Source: Fimenecus sp963624605 (GTDB lineage: Bacteria > Bacillota > Clostridia > Oscillospirales > Acutalibacteraceae). Taken from it: a stretch of DNA of 40,141 bases. The notes under the pieces are model-generated. The model was not told the DNA's origin and did not search any database. It saw only the letters and a list, made by a program, of their open reading frames with translations. Positions 1-6,892 of the stretch are shown here, in pieces. A program made the translations under genes and the position numbers. Numbering within the stretch: the stretch's first letter is position 1; every line of letters begins with the position of its first letter. The stretch covers positions 1-40,141 of the forward strand of contig CAVFQD010000011.1 in assembly GCA_963624605.1 (NCBI GenBank). The letters run 5' to 3'.

Positions 1-117
1 TTTACAACCGAGCAGGCGAGCCGAGCGTGATTTTTGCGGAAAAGGAGGAGTTGCGAAGCGAGTGAGAAATAGCCAAAGGCTGTTGCGAACGATACGAAGC
101 AAACGACGACGCTGTAC
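1..117 (+). repeat. Dispersed repeat, block B, copy 1 (cut by window edge)
   Basis: These 117 bases align without gaps to 5533-5649 (about seven mismatches by eye) and, as reverse complement, to 23622-23738. In the other two copies the same block is the right-hand part of a 191-bp element, so the left part of this copy probably lies outside the window. It sits just past the terminator of the 190-861 gene, in line with a preference for intergenic positions. No coding function is claimed. Confidence 0.9.
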
Positions 118-135
118 GATCATACGCATCGGATA

Positions 136-175
136 CAAAAAAGGACAGGAACATTCAGTCTTGTTCCTATCCTTT
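136..175 (-). terminator. Rho-independent terminator of the 190-861 gene
   Basis: A 14-position stem (140-153 with 162-175, one G-U wobble) encloses an 8-nt loop. Read on the minus strand it is followed by a run of T. It lies just downstream of the CmpB-family gene stop. Confidence 0.8.
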
Positions 176-189
176 ATATTTTTGAAGCA

Positions 190-861
190 TCAGACATCCT
201 TTGAGTTTGCGTAAATTTGACGCATTCTCTCGTCCGTATAATGCTCATCAAGGAAAACCTCGATTTTGTTCCTTGCGGGAACATTGTTTTTACGCTGATC
301 CATTCTTGCCGCCGCCGAAGCCGAAATCACACAGTCAAAGATAAAGAAAACGGTAAAGCCTATGCAGACATATTTTGCGACGTCACCGGGTATCATATCT
401 ATCATATGGCTCAAATGCGGATAAATGCCCTTTATCCAAGCAAGACCGAGAACGCCCCAGAACAGCGAATACAGCAGGCAAACTCTGCCGTTGATATTAA
501 GCGGTACATTGCTGTAATCCCACGCTACCGAGCCGAAGCATATTTCCTGCCCGAGCGAGGCTATGTACTCCGCAACCGAGCAGACAACGAACGAGGTGAG
601 AAAAATTGTGTACCACTTTTTGTCCTTGATTTTGTAAAGCGAGAGCGTAAGCAACACCGCACCCATACCGTACAGCACCGACAACGGTCCGTAAATAAGA
701 GAATGTCTCGATTCAAAATAGCCGTTTCGGATAAGGCACCAGATTTCCTCCACGCCGTATCCGACAAGACATGCCACAAGGAAAATCATAACGACTTTTT
801 CTACGGTAAGCTCGTCCTTCGCTTCATCCTTTTTAGTTTCAGCTTTTTTCGTTTCTACCAT
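190..861 (-). CDS. Putative ABC transporter permease, CmpB family membrane protein
   Basis: A 223-aa polytopic membrane protein resembling the Pfam ABC_trans_CmpB family of Firmicutes, whose real role is not established. After a charged Lys/Glu-rich N-terminus of about 20 residues there are roughly five hydrophobic segments. A conserved-looking stretch reads NGRVCLLYSLFWGVLGL. The ORF is open 33 bases further upstream, but the chosen ATG at 861 has an AGAAGGTGG ribosome site 6-7 bases ahead, which the earlier ATG lacks. A promoter (900-927) and a terminator (136-175) make it monocistronic. The family match is from memory of sequence style; the ABC label is inherited and no ATPase partner is nearby. 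Confidence 0.8.
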   Translation of the reverse strand: MVETKKAETKKDEAKDELTVEKVVMIFLVACLVGYGVEEIWCLIRNGYFESRHSLIYGPLSVLYGMGAVLLTLSLYKIKDKKWYTIFLTSFVVCSVAEYIASLGQEICFGSVAWDYSNVPLNINGRVCLLYSLFWGVLGLAWIKGIYPHLSHMIDMIPGDVAKYVCIGFTVFFIFDCVISASAAARMDQRKNNVPARNKIEVFLDEHYTDERMRQIYANSKDV

Positions 862-899
862 AATATCCACCTTCTGACATATTTTCATCTGCAATATAG

Positions 900-927
900 A
901 TTATAGACTTTTGTATGGATAATGCAA
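900..927 (-). promoter_or_regulatory. Sigma-A promoter for the 190-861 gene
   Basis: On the minus strand TTGCAT and TATAAT are separated by 16 bases, about 40 bases upstream of the start codon at 861. Confidence 0.7.
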
Positions 928-997
928 CATTTTCTAATAAAATTAAAAATTTATTAACAATTCACCTTCGTTTTTGCCGTTTTACAACCGAATACGC

Positions 998-1041
998 AAA
1001 AAAAGCGGTGCGAATTGACCGAATTTCGGCTTTTCGCACCG
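998..1041 (-). terminator. Rho-independent terminator of the ddl-DUF1934-argS operon
   Basis: A 9-bp perfect stem (1006-1014 with 1033-1041) whose loop can form a small inner hairpin. On the minus strand it is followed by seven T. It lies 19 bases past the argS stop. Confidence 0.88.
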
Positions 1042-1059
1042 TTTTATACGATATTTTTA

Positions 1060-2805
1060 TTACATTCTGTCGGGAGTTTCAATGCTGAACGCCGAAAGAA
1101 TATTTACCATAACGCTCCTTACGCACTCGCAAAGACAAACTCTCGCCTGCATAAGCGCTTCATCGTCAACACCTATCCTGCAAGCATTATAATACTTGTG
1201 GAAAAGCGTTGCGAGGGTTACGGCGTATCTTGTAATCCTTGCAGGGTCGTAATTCTTTGCCGCAAGGATAATTTCGTCCGTGAGCGACGCAAGATGGCGG
1301 ATAAGCTCCTTTTCCTCGGGCTCGGTCAGTCTTTCGAGCTCTTCCCTCGTGCAGGGTCTCGGAGTAATGCCGTCCTCTTTAAGCTTGCGGAGAATACTGC
1401 AAATTCTCGCATTTGCATACTGACAGTAGTAAACGGGGTTCTGCGACGACTCCTCGACAGCCAAATCAAGGTCAAATTCCATTGTCGAGCCCGGTTCACG
1501 CATATTGAACAAAAATCTTACTGCGTCAACGGGTATCTCATCAAGCAAATCCGTAAGCGTTATCGCCTTGCCCGTCCTCTTTGACATCCTGACAACCTCG
1601 CCGTTCCTTGTGAGGTTCACAAGCTGCATAAGAACGACATCAAGCCTGTTTTCGTCTAAATCAAGTGCTCTCAAAACGCCCTTCATTCTTGCGACATGGC
1701 CGTGATGGTCTGCGCCCCAGACATCAATCGCCTTATCAAAGCCCCTTGTTACAAGCTTGTTCCTGTGGTATGCAATATCTGCCGCAAAATAGGTCGGATT
1801 GCCGTTTTTACGGATAAGCACATCGTCCTTTAATTCAAGCTTGTCAATCTCATCCTGAGACTTGCCCTGCTCTTTGAGCATTTCGGTCTGCACTTCAATG
1901 TTTTTGTACCAGAGTGCGCCGTCCTTTTCATAGGTAAGTCCCTTATTTGTGAGATAATCTATACAGTCCTTAACATCACCGCTTTTGTGGAGCGTGCTCT
2001 CCATAAACCAGGTGTCATAGTTAATGCGGTACTTTGCCATATTTTCACGCATTTTTTCGATATTGAGCGGAAGAGCAAACTCGACAAGAGCCTTTCTGCG
2101 CTCCTGCTCGGGCTTATTGATATATTCGTCGCCGTACTTTTCACGGAACTGCTTAGCCCTCTCGATAATATCCTCGCCGTGGTAGCTGTCCTCGGGAAGC
2201 TCAACGGAATTTTCGCCGTTTATGAGCTGCTGATAACGGATGTCGAGTGAAAGCCCGAATTTTTCAATCTGGTTTCCCGCGTCGTTTACATAGAATTCCC
2301 TTTCAACCTCATAGCCTGCCATTTCAAGCACGCTCGCAAGACAGTCGCCCAATGCGCCGCCCCTTGCGTTGCCCATATGCATGGGACCCGTGGGATTTGC
2401 CGAAACGAACTCGACATTGTATTTTTTGCCCTTGCCGTAATCGCTTCTGCCGTATTCCTTTCCGCAAGACTTGATATCAAGCAGAATATCTGCGTAAAAG
2501 CTGTTGTGAAGTCTGAAATTTATAAAGCCTGCTCCCGCAACTGAGCACTCAGAAAAATATGTTCCCGAAAGGTCGATATATTCGGCTATGGTATCCGCAA
2601 TCCTTCTCGGTGCATTGTGAAAAGCTCTTGCGCCTGCAAAAGCTACATTTGTCGAATAATCTCCGTTAGCCCTGTCCTGCGGCACCTCGATGATAAAATC
2701 GGGTAAGGGTTCAGCCGGAAGCTTACCGTCCGCAACCGCCTTGCCGACCGCTTCGATTATCAGGGTTCTCAATTCATCCTGTGTCTTTTTAACCAATACG
2801 GACAT
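1060..2805 (-). CDS. argS: Arginine--tRNA ligase
   Basis: Class I aminoacyl-tRNA synthetase that charges tRNA-Arg with arginine using ATP in the cytoplasm. At 581 aa it has normal full length. The N-terminal tRNA D-loop-binding domain (about residues 1-100) is followed by the HIGH-type signature in SANPTGPMHMGNARGGALGD (near residue 135) and the KMSKS-equivalent VVRMSKRTGKAITL (near 405). A helical anticodon-binding domain ends the protein. AAGGAG lies 8 bases before the ATG. It is the last gene of an operon with ddl and DUF1934, 22 bases after the latter; the DUF1934-argS pairing is also known in Bacillus subtilis (ywiB-argS). Confidence 0.98.
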   Translation of the reverse strand: MSVLVKKTQDELRTLIIEAVGKAVADGKLPAEPLPDFIIEVPQDRANGDYSTNVAFAGARAFHNAPRRIADTIAEYIDLSGTYFSECSVAGAGFINFRLHNSFYADILLDIKSCGKEYGRSDYGKGKKYNVEFVSANPTGPMHMGNARGGALGDCLASVLEMAGYEVEREFYVNDAGNQIEKFGLSLDIRYQQLINGENSVELPEDSYHGEDIIERAKQFREKYGDEYINKPEQERRKALVEFALPLNIEKMRENMAKYRINYDTWFMESTLHKSGDVKDCIDYLTNKGLTYEKDGALWYKNIEVQTEMLKEQGKSQDEIDKLELKDDVLIRKNGNPTYFAADIAYHRNKLVTRGFDKAIDVWGADHHGHVARMKGVLRALDLDENRLDVVLMQLVNLTRNGEVVRMSKRTGKAITLTDLLDEIPVDAVRFLFNMREPGSTMEFDLDLAVEESSQNPVYYCQYANARICSILRKLKEDGITPRPCTREELERLTEPEEKELIRHLASLTDEIILAAKNYDPARITRYAVTLATLFHKYYNACRIGVDDEALMQARVCLCECVRSVMVNILSAFSIETPDRM

Positions 2806-2827
2806 CTGTTTTCTCCTTAATCTTTTG

Positions 2828-3250
2828 TTATTCCTTGGGGTTTAATATAATTTCAAGCCTGTTCTGCGCAATAAAGCCCGTGTTGAAATCAAGGTCGTAT
2901 TCAAGCAGAATTTTCCCCGAGCCGTCCTCAATGTCAACCTTAACGTCGTTGGTGCTGACGCCAACGCTCAATGCGCCTATGGGCGTTGAATATTCGCCGT
3001 TGTGGCGAACGCCCTTTTCAAAAATCATCTCGGTCGCAACCGAGCCCTGCTTTGTCATTGAAACCTTGCTTTCCGAAACCGTGATTTCGGTGTGCACCTT
3101 TTCGTTTTCATCAAGATATTCCCAGAATTCAAGCTTTAAGCCGTCCTCTGTTTCGTGCAGAATTCCCGTTACATCAATTTCCGTAGCATCGTGCTCACCG
3201 TCAATCACCTGCTCGCCCTTTATGAGGATTACGGCGTTGTTTTCAACCAT
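2828..3250 (-). CDS. DUF1934 (YwiB-like) small beta-barrel protein
   Basis: A 140-aa cytoplasmic protein of the DUF1934 family, predicted lipocalin-like and of unknown function. It has the typical order: an INV/VILIKGEQ-type start, a central stretch rich in beta strands (ITVSESKVSMTKQG) and the ending FIAQNRLEIILNPKE. The ORF extends 24 bases further upstream, but the ATG at 3250 has AGAGGAGA 5-6 bases ahead and overlaps the ddl stop by 8 bases, so translational coupling is likely. Its fixed position before argS in Firmicutes hints at a housekeeping role, but none is proven. Confidence 0.85.
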   Translation of the reverse strand: MVENNAVILIKGEQVIDGEHDATEIDVTGILHETEDGLKLEFWEYLDENEKVHTEITVSESKVSMTKQGSVATEMIFEKGVRHNGEYSTPIGALSVGVSTNDVKVDIEDGSGKILLEYDLDFNTGFIAQNRLEIILNPKE

Positions 3251-4310
3251 ACATTCTCTCCTCTGCAAGAGCAAAGAGCCTGTCGATAAGCTCCGAATAG
3301 CCTATACCGCTGTGCTCGCAAAGCTTCGGGTACATACTTATCGGCGTAAAGCCGGGAATGGTGTTTATCTCGTTGAAAACAACCTTACTGTCTTTCTTTG
3401 TAACAAAGAAATCAACCCTTGAAAGTCCCGAACAGCCGAGTATCGTATATGCCCTGACAGCCGCCTTGCGAACCTCTTCGATTGTTTCATCGGGAATATG
3501 TGCCGGTATGTAAAGCTCACTGCTGTCGTTTTCGTACTTAGCCTCGTAATCGTAAAACTCGTTTGCAGGCTTAATCTGACCGACCGTCATAGCCTGTGCG
3601 TCGGTATTGCCGAGAACGGCGCACTCGACCTCGTAGCCGTCGATAAACTCCTCCAAAACTACCTTTCTGTCCTCGTTAAAAGCTGTTTCCATAGCCTTTT
3701 CGAGAGACGCTCTGTCAACCGCCTTTGATACGCCGACGGAGGAGCCTGCGTTTGCGGGCTTTACGAATATCGGATAACCGAGATAATCCTCGGCTTTCTT
3801 CAAAAATCCGTCTTTAACGCTTTCGTACTCTTCCTTTATGCAGGAGAGCCATTTTGCCTGAACTATATCAGCCGAGTCCGCAAGGGTGTTTGTGATAGCC
3901 TTATCCATACAGCAGGCTGACGAGCAGTAGTCGCAGCCGACATACGGAATACCCGCAAGCTCGAAAAGCCCCTGCATTGTGCCGTCCTCGCCGTTCTTAC
4001 CGTGAAGCACGGGGAATGCGACATCGATTTTTATCCTCTCAACCGAACCGTCTCTGAATACAATGAGGCTCTTATCCTTTCTGTCGGGGGAAAGAACGGC
4101 TTTTGTGCATTTACCGCTTGTAAGCCATTTATCCTCGGGCAAAAGGGATACATCGCCCTCGTAAAGATACCACTCGCCGTCCTTTGTGATGCCGACGGTT
4201 ACCACATCGTATTTGTCGGTCGGGATATGCGAGATAACATATGAAGCGGAAACGCACGAAACATAATGCTCGCTCGACGCTCCGCCGAAAATAATAAGTG
4301 CTTTTTTCAC
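3243..4310 (-). CDS. ddl: D-alanine--D-alanine ligase
   Basis: ATP-grasp ligase joining two D-alanines for peptidoglycan precursor synthesis in the cytoplasm; 355 aa from the chosen start. Family landmarks are the N-terminal FGGASSEH, HGKNGEDGTMQG, the glycine loop KPANAGSSVG, the omega-loop YDYEAKY with the tyrosine typical of D-Ala-D-Ala enzymes, and the C-terminal metal site NEINTIPGFT. The tyrosine argues against a D-lactate-specific Van type. The longest ORF starts at 4337, but a GTG at 4310 has GAGGTGA 5 bases ahead and puts VKKALIIFGG at the N-terminus as expected, so I chose it. It is the first gene of the operon, with promoter 4348-4376. Confidence 0.95.
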   Translation of the reverse strand: MKKALIIFGGASSEHYVSCVSASYVISHIPTDKYDVVTVGITKDGEWYLYEGDVSLLPEDKWLTSGKCTKAVLSPDRKDKSLIVFRDGSVERIKIDVAFPVLHGKNGEDGTMQGLFELAGIPYVGCDYCSSACCMDKAITNTLADSADIVQAKWLSCIKEEYESVKDGFLKKAEDYLGYPIFVKPANAGSSVGVSKAVDRASLEKAMETAFNEDRKVVLEEFIDGYEVECAVLGNTDAQAMTVGQIKPANEFYDYEAKYENDSSELYIPAHIPDETIEEVRKAAVRAYTILGCSGLSRVDFFVTKKDSKVVFNEINTIPGFTPISMYPKLCEHSGIGYSELIDRLFALAEERMYG

Positions 4311-4347
4311 TTGAATCACCTCGGGAATTTCATACATACAGATATAT

Positions 4348-4376
4348 ATAATACCATATTAACGGTTTATTATCAA
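4348..4376 (-). promoter_or_regulatory. Sigma-A promoter for ddl-DUF1934-argS
   Basis: TTGATA and TATTAT on the minus strand are spaced by exactly 17 bases, about 38 bases before the ddl GTG. It is divergent from the 4397-4425 promoter. Confidence 0.8.
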
Positions 4377-4396
4377 TTATTTAATAAAAAATTTTA

Positions 4397-4425
4397 ATGA
4401 CAAATCGCTTTTTATATGGTACAAT
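4397..4425 (+). promoter_or_regulatory. Sigma-A promoter for the 4461 gene
   Basis: ATGACA and TACAAT with a 17-base spacer, 35 bases before the ATG at 4461. It is back-to-back with the ddl promoter. Confidence 0.8.
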
Positions 4426-4460
4426 ATCGAGTGTAAAAATTTTTAAGGTGGTTTCAGCAT

Positions 4461-5378
4461 ATGATGGAATTGAATGAAGCCCTCAATGCCGTACTTTCGG
4501 GCATTGATTCTTCTGTAAAGACAAACGGCTTTACAGTCGTTGAGCCCAAAGAAAAAACAGACGGCGTTCCCGTTATCGTGGACGGCGAGCATACCTATAT
4601 CGATTTTGTCGGCGACAAGGGCAAAATCCGCTTTGAAATCTTCGGAAATCAGGCATTGCTCTTCTATACCGATGTCAAGGGCGATGAAGCAACGGACGAG
4701 GATCTTGTCAAAGCTTCGGCAAACTATTTTAATCTTGAGGAATTTGACCAAAGGGATATCAAATCTCTTTGCAACGAGCTCAATGAAACGATTGACGCAA
4801 AGTTCGGCACGGCTGCGGCTTCCTCGGCAAAGTCTAAAAAGATGCCGACTCCCGTTTCAAAGACAGCGGCAAAGAACGGTGCTCAGGCTTATGACGGAAA
4901 CACGCTTGCAAACAGGCTTTCCGCAATTTATCCCGAGCTTAAAGAGCCGTACAGAGCGAATTTTGAGCAGTACGACGAGTTCCTCCCCGAGGAGTTTTTC
5001 GTAAACTACGGCGCAAAGCCCGTAATCGACACAATCAAATCGGGCAACGCTTCGGAAATCAAGCGCCTTTTCAAAATTCTCAACGATATTTACGAAAACG
5101 GCAGTTCCGATGTGCAGGGTCTTATCGCAGTAACAATCCTCGGCGAGATGAACAACGATCCGACCCTTTGTGAGAGAGCGGCGGAATACATGTGCGAGGA
5201 TATGAAAGAACCCGTTCTTCTTATAAACAAATACTTTGCTACTTCAAAGGGCAAGAGAGCAAAGGAAAAGCTTAAAAATCCGCCCGCATACAAGCCCAAA
5301 AAGGAAAAGAAGCCCGGTATGTTCTCACAGATGATGAACGAGAGTATGGCGCAGAACGGCGGTATGCCTCCGATGTAA
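4461..5378 (+). CDS. Conserved-looking two-part cytoplasmic protein, unknown function
   Basis: A 305-aa soluble protein I do not recognise. Residues 1-110 form an acidic alpha/beta region, residues about 113-140 are an Ala/Ser/Lys/Pro linker, residues about 145-265 look all-helical, and the tail is Lys/Pro-rich ending in Met/Gly/Pro (NGGMPPM). There is no signal peptide, membrane segment or catalytic motif that I can name. AAGGTGG lies 9 bases before the first of two tandem ATGs (4461, 4464). It has its own sigma-A promoter and a strong terminator, so it is monocistronic, divergent from ddl. Codon use matches its neighbours. The domain layout suggests a protein-interaction role, but that is a guess. 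Confidence 0.85.
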   Translation: MMELNEALNAVLSGIDSSVKTNGFTVVEPKEKTDGVPVIVDGEHTYIDFVGDKGKIRFEIFGNQALLFYTDVKGDEATDEDLVKASANYFNLEEFDQRDIKSLCNELNETIDAKFGTAAASSAKSKKMPTPVSKTAAKNGAQAYDGNTLANRLSAIYPELKEPYRANFEQYDEFLPEEFFVNYGAKPVIDTIKSGNASEIKRLFKILNDIYENGSSDVQGLIAVTILGEMNNDPTLCERAAEYMCEDMKEPVLLINKYFATSKGKRAKEKLKNPPAYKPKKEKKPGMFSQMMNESMAQNGGMPPM

Positions 5379-5420
5379 TCGGAAAACAACACATAAACAG
5401 TATACAAAAACACATAACAG

Positions 5421-5455
5421 CACCCCAAAAGCAATCGCTTTTGGGGTGTTTATTA
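5421..5455 (+). terminator. Strong rho-independent terminator of the 4461 gene
   Basis: A perfect 12-bp GC-rich stem (5421-5432 with 5437-5448) has a 4-nt loop and is followed by TTTATTAT. A-rich sequence on the other side could give some activity on the minus strand too. Confidence 0.92.
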
Positions 5456-5458
5456 TAT

Positions 5459-5649
5459 CCCGTAGAGACAGAGCTTGCGGCTGTCCGTCAATCCGCAAAA
5501 GTCGGTAGCGACAGCAAGCCGTCGTGAGGGCGTTTACAACCGAGCAGGCGAGCCGAGCGAGATTTTTGCGGAAAAGGAGGAGTTGCATAGTGAGTGAGAA
5601 ATAGCCAAAGGCTGTTGCGAACGATACGGAGCAAACGACGACGCCGTGC
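5459..5649 (+). repeat. 191-bp dispersed intergenic repeat, full copy (blocks A + spacer + B)
   Basis: This stretch aligns end to end, without length change, to the reverse complement of 23622-23812. Its last 117 bases match 1-117. Block A (5459-5492) carries the inverted repeat around GGACAGCC/GGCTGTCC seen many times near 39 kb, here partly degraded. The copy lies exactly between the terminators of two converging genes (4461 gene and rpsI), filling most of the 318-bp gap. A long frame through it is conserved only because the DNA repeats; I see no ribosome site or independent support for translation. Confidence 0.92.
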
Positions 5650-5650
5650 A

Positions 5651-5681
5651 AAAGAAAAAGGCACTCCGTAAGGAATGCCTT
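5651..5681 (-). terminator. Rho-independent terminator of rplM-rpsI
   Basis: A 10-bp stem (5658-5667 with 5672-5681, one G-U pair on the minus strand) has a 4-nt loop and is followed by TTTTTCTTTT on the minus strand. It lies 15 bases past the rpsI stop. Confidence 0.88.
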
Positions 5682-5696
5682 GAAAAGATAAAACAA

Positions 5697-6095
5697 TTAT
5701 CTCTTTGAGAACTGGGGTGCACGACGAGCGCCCTTGAGTCCGTACTTCTTTCTTTCCTTCATTCTCGGGTCACGAGTGAGGAAGCCTGCCTTCTTGAGTG
5801 CGGGACGAAGATTTTCGTCATACTGAAGAAGAGCTCTTGAAAGACCGTGGCGGATTGCGCCTGCCTGTCCTGTAACGCCGCCGCCTGCAACTGTGCAAAC
5901 GATGTCGAATTTTTCTGTCAAGCCTGTAAGTGCGAGAGGCTGACGAACAACGAGCTTCAATGTTTCAAGACCGAAATAATCATCGATGTCTCTGTTGTTG
6001 ATTGTGATTTTACCTGTACCTGCATAGACGCGAACACGCGCTACCGATTTCTTTCTTCTGCCTGTACCGTAAAAATAAGGTGTTGAATCGTACAT
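5697..6095 (-). CDS. rpsI: 30S ribosomal protein S9
   Basis: Component of the small ribosomal subunit whose C-terminal tail reaches the P-site tRNA. The 132-aa length is normal. The N-terminal YFYGTGRRKKSVARVR, the central GGGVTGQAGAIRHGL and the basic tail GLKGARRAPQFSKR are diagnostic. GGGAGG lies 9 bases before the ATG. It is the second gene of the rplM-rpsI operon, 19 bases after rplM, and shares the leader-controlled promoter at 6584-6612. Confidence 0.99.
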   Translation of the reverse strand: MYDSTPYFYGTGRRKKSVARVRVYAGTGKITINNRDIDDYFGLETLKLVVRQPLALTGLTEKFDIVCTVAGGGVTGQAGAIRHGLSRALLQYDENLRPALKKAGFLTRDPRMKERKKYGLKGARRAPQFSKR

Positions 6096-6114
6096 TTATT
6101 TTTGCCTCCCTTTC

Positions 6115-6543
6115 TTAAAATTCTCTTACAGTCGGCTGCTGTGCTGCATGAGGATGCTCAGCGCCCTGATAGATGTGAAGTCTTGTAAGAGATTTTGCTC
6201 CGATTGTGTTTGCGGGAAGCATTCCCTTAACTGCCTTTTTAAGTACGAACTCGGGCTTTTCAGCCATAAGAGTCTTGTACTGAATCTTCTTCATATTACC
6301 GATATAACCTGTGTGGTGGTAATACATCTTCTTCTCAAGCTTGTTGCCTGTAAGAACCATTTTTTCAACGTTTACAACGATTACGAAATCACCGCAGTCT
6401 GCATGAGGTGCAAATGTGGGCTTGTGCTTACCGCGAAGAAGATGAGCAGCTTCAGCAGCAATGCTGCCGAGTGTTCTGCCTTCGGCGTCAAGTACATACC
6501 AGCTACGGGTGATGTCGCCTGCTTTAGGCATATAAGTTGACAT
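6115..6543 (-). CDS. rplM: 50S ribosomal protein L13
   Basis: Early-assembling large-subunit protein, 142 aa, full length. Landmarks are WYVLDAEGRTLGSIAAEAAHLLRGKHK near the N-terminus and KAVKGMLPANTIGAKSLTRLHIYQGAEHPHAAQQP near the C-terminus. GGAGGA lies 7 bases before the ATG and borders a hairpin (6555-6581) that probably serves as the L13 autoregulatory leader. It is the first gene of the rplM-rpsI operon. Confidence 0.99.
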   Translation of the reverse strand: MSTYMPKAGDITRSWYVLDAEGRTLGSIAAEAAHLLRGKHKPTFAPHADCGDFVIVVNVEKMVLTGNKLEKKMYYHHTGYIGNMKKIQYKTLMAEKPEFVLKKAVKGMLPANTIGAKSLTRLHIYQGAEHPHAAQQPTVREF

Positions 6544-6550
6544 AACTTTT

Positions 6551-6581
6551 TCCTCCGAATAATATTTTCTTTATTGCTCGG
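6551..6581 (-). ncRNA. Probable L13 autoregulatory leader hairpin
   Basis: The short 5' leader of rplM folds into a 10-position stem (CCGAGCAATA with TATTATTCGG, one G-U and one C-A position) closed by a 7-nt A-rich loop. Its 3' arm runs directly into the Shine-Dalgarno GGAGGA (6551-6556). An L13 leader is known upstream of rplM in Firmicutes, where L13 is thought to bind its own mRNA. The identification here is from position and fold, not from a covariance-model hit. Confidence 0.65.
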
Positions 6582-6583
6582 AT

Positions 6584-6612
6584 ATGATACCACCTAAAAG
6601 CGATTAAGTCAA
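6584..6612 (-). promoter_or_regulatory. Strong sigma-A promoter for rplM-rpsI
   Basis: TTGACT and TATCAT on the minus strand are spaced by 17 bases. Transcription would begin near 6577, at the base of the leader hairpin. Confidence 0.85.
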
Positions 6613-6771
6613 CCCATTTTTTGATATTTTTTAACGAGCAGTAGTATTATCTCTCGTTTTCTTCGTTTTTCTCTTGTTTTTATAATGTTTGCTCTTTTAT
6701 TATTTTTCAAAAAACTTCCCTTTTGTGCATTTATTATAAATTTACTCTGTTTAATTTGTCGTTATGGATTA
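6613..6771. other. AT-rich divergent intergenic spacer
   Basis: Between the divergent rplM and decarboxylase promoters lies about 160 bases of very AT-rich DNA with T-runs. I see no gene, convincing RNA fold or repeat here. It may help UP-element-type activation of the two promoters, which is inference. Confidence 0.5.
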
Positions 6772-6801
6772 TTGACATTTATTGATATTTTATGATACCA
6801 T
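6772..6801 (+). promoter_or_regulatory. Likely promoter for the decarboxylase pair
   Basis: A perfect TTGACA is followed after 18 bases by TACCAT. The 90-base leader that follows can form a CGGCA/TGCCG hairpin (about 6810-6852) of unknown meaning. Confidence 0.55.
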
Positions 6802-6892
6802 AAATAATCGGCAGTTTGAGCTTTGTTATAGACTCGCTGCTTTTTTGCCGTATTGCGGCATTCGTTAAAAATAATTTATCAGGAGCAATGCA

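Noticed and set aside
217..906. 229-codon plus-strand frame opposite the CmpB-family gene
   Set aside because: It is an antisense shadow with Arg/His-rich composition and no ribosome site; the minus strand has promoter, ribosome site and terminator.
3243..4310. Vancomycin-resistance-type D-Ala-D-Lac ligase
   Set aside because: The omega-loop has the tyrosine typical of D-Ala-D-Ala ligases and no vanH/vanX-like neighbours are present.
5325..5696. Minus-strand 123-codon frame through the repeat, similar to a plus-strand frame at 23611-23835
   Set aside because: The similarity is DNA-level repeat identity. There is no ribosome site, the frame runs through terminators and into flanking DNA, and the partial copy at 1-117 differs at encoded residues. 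I regard it as spurious.
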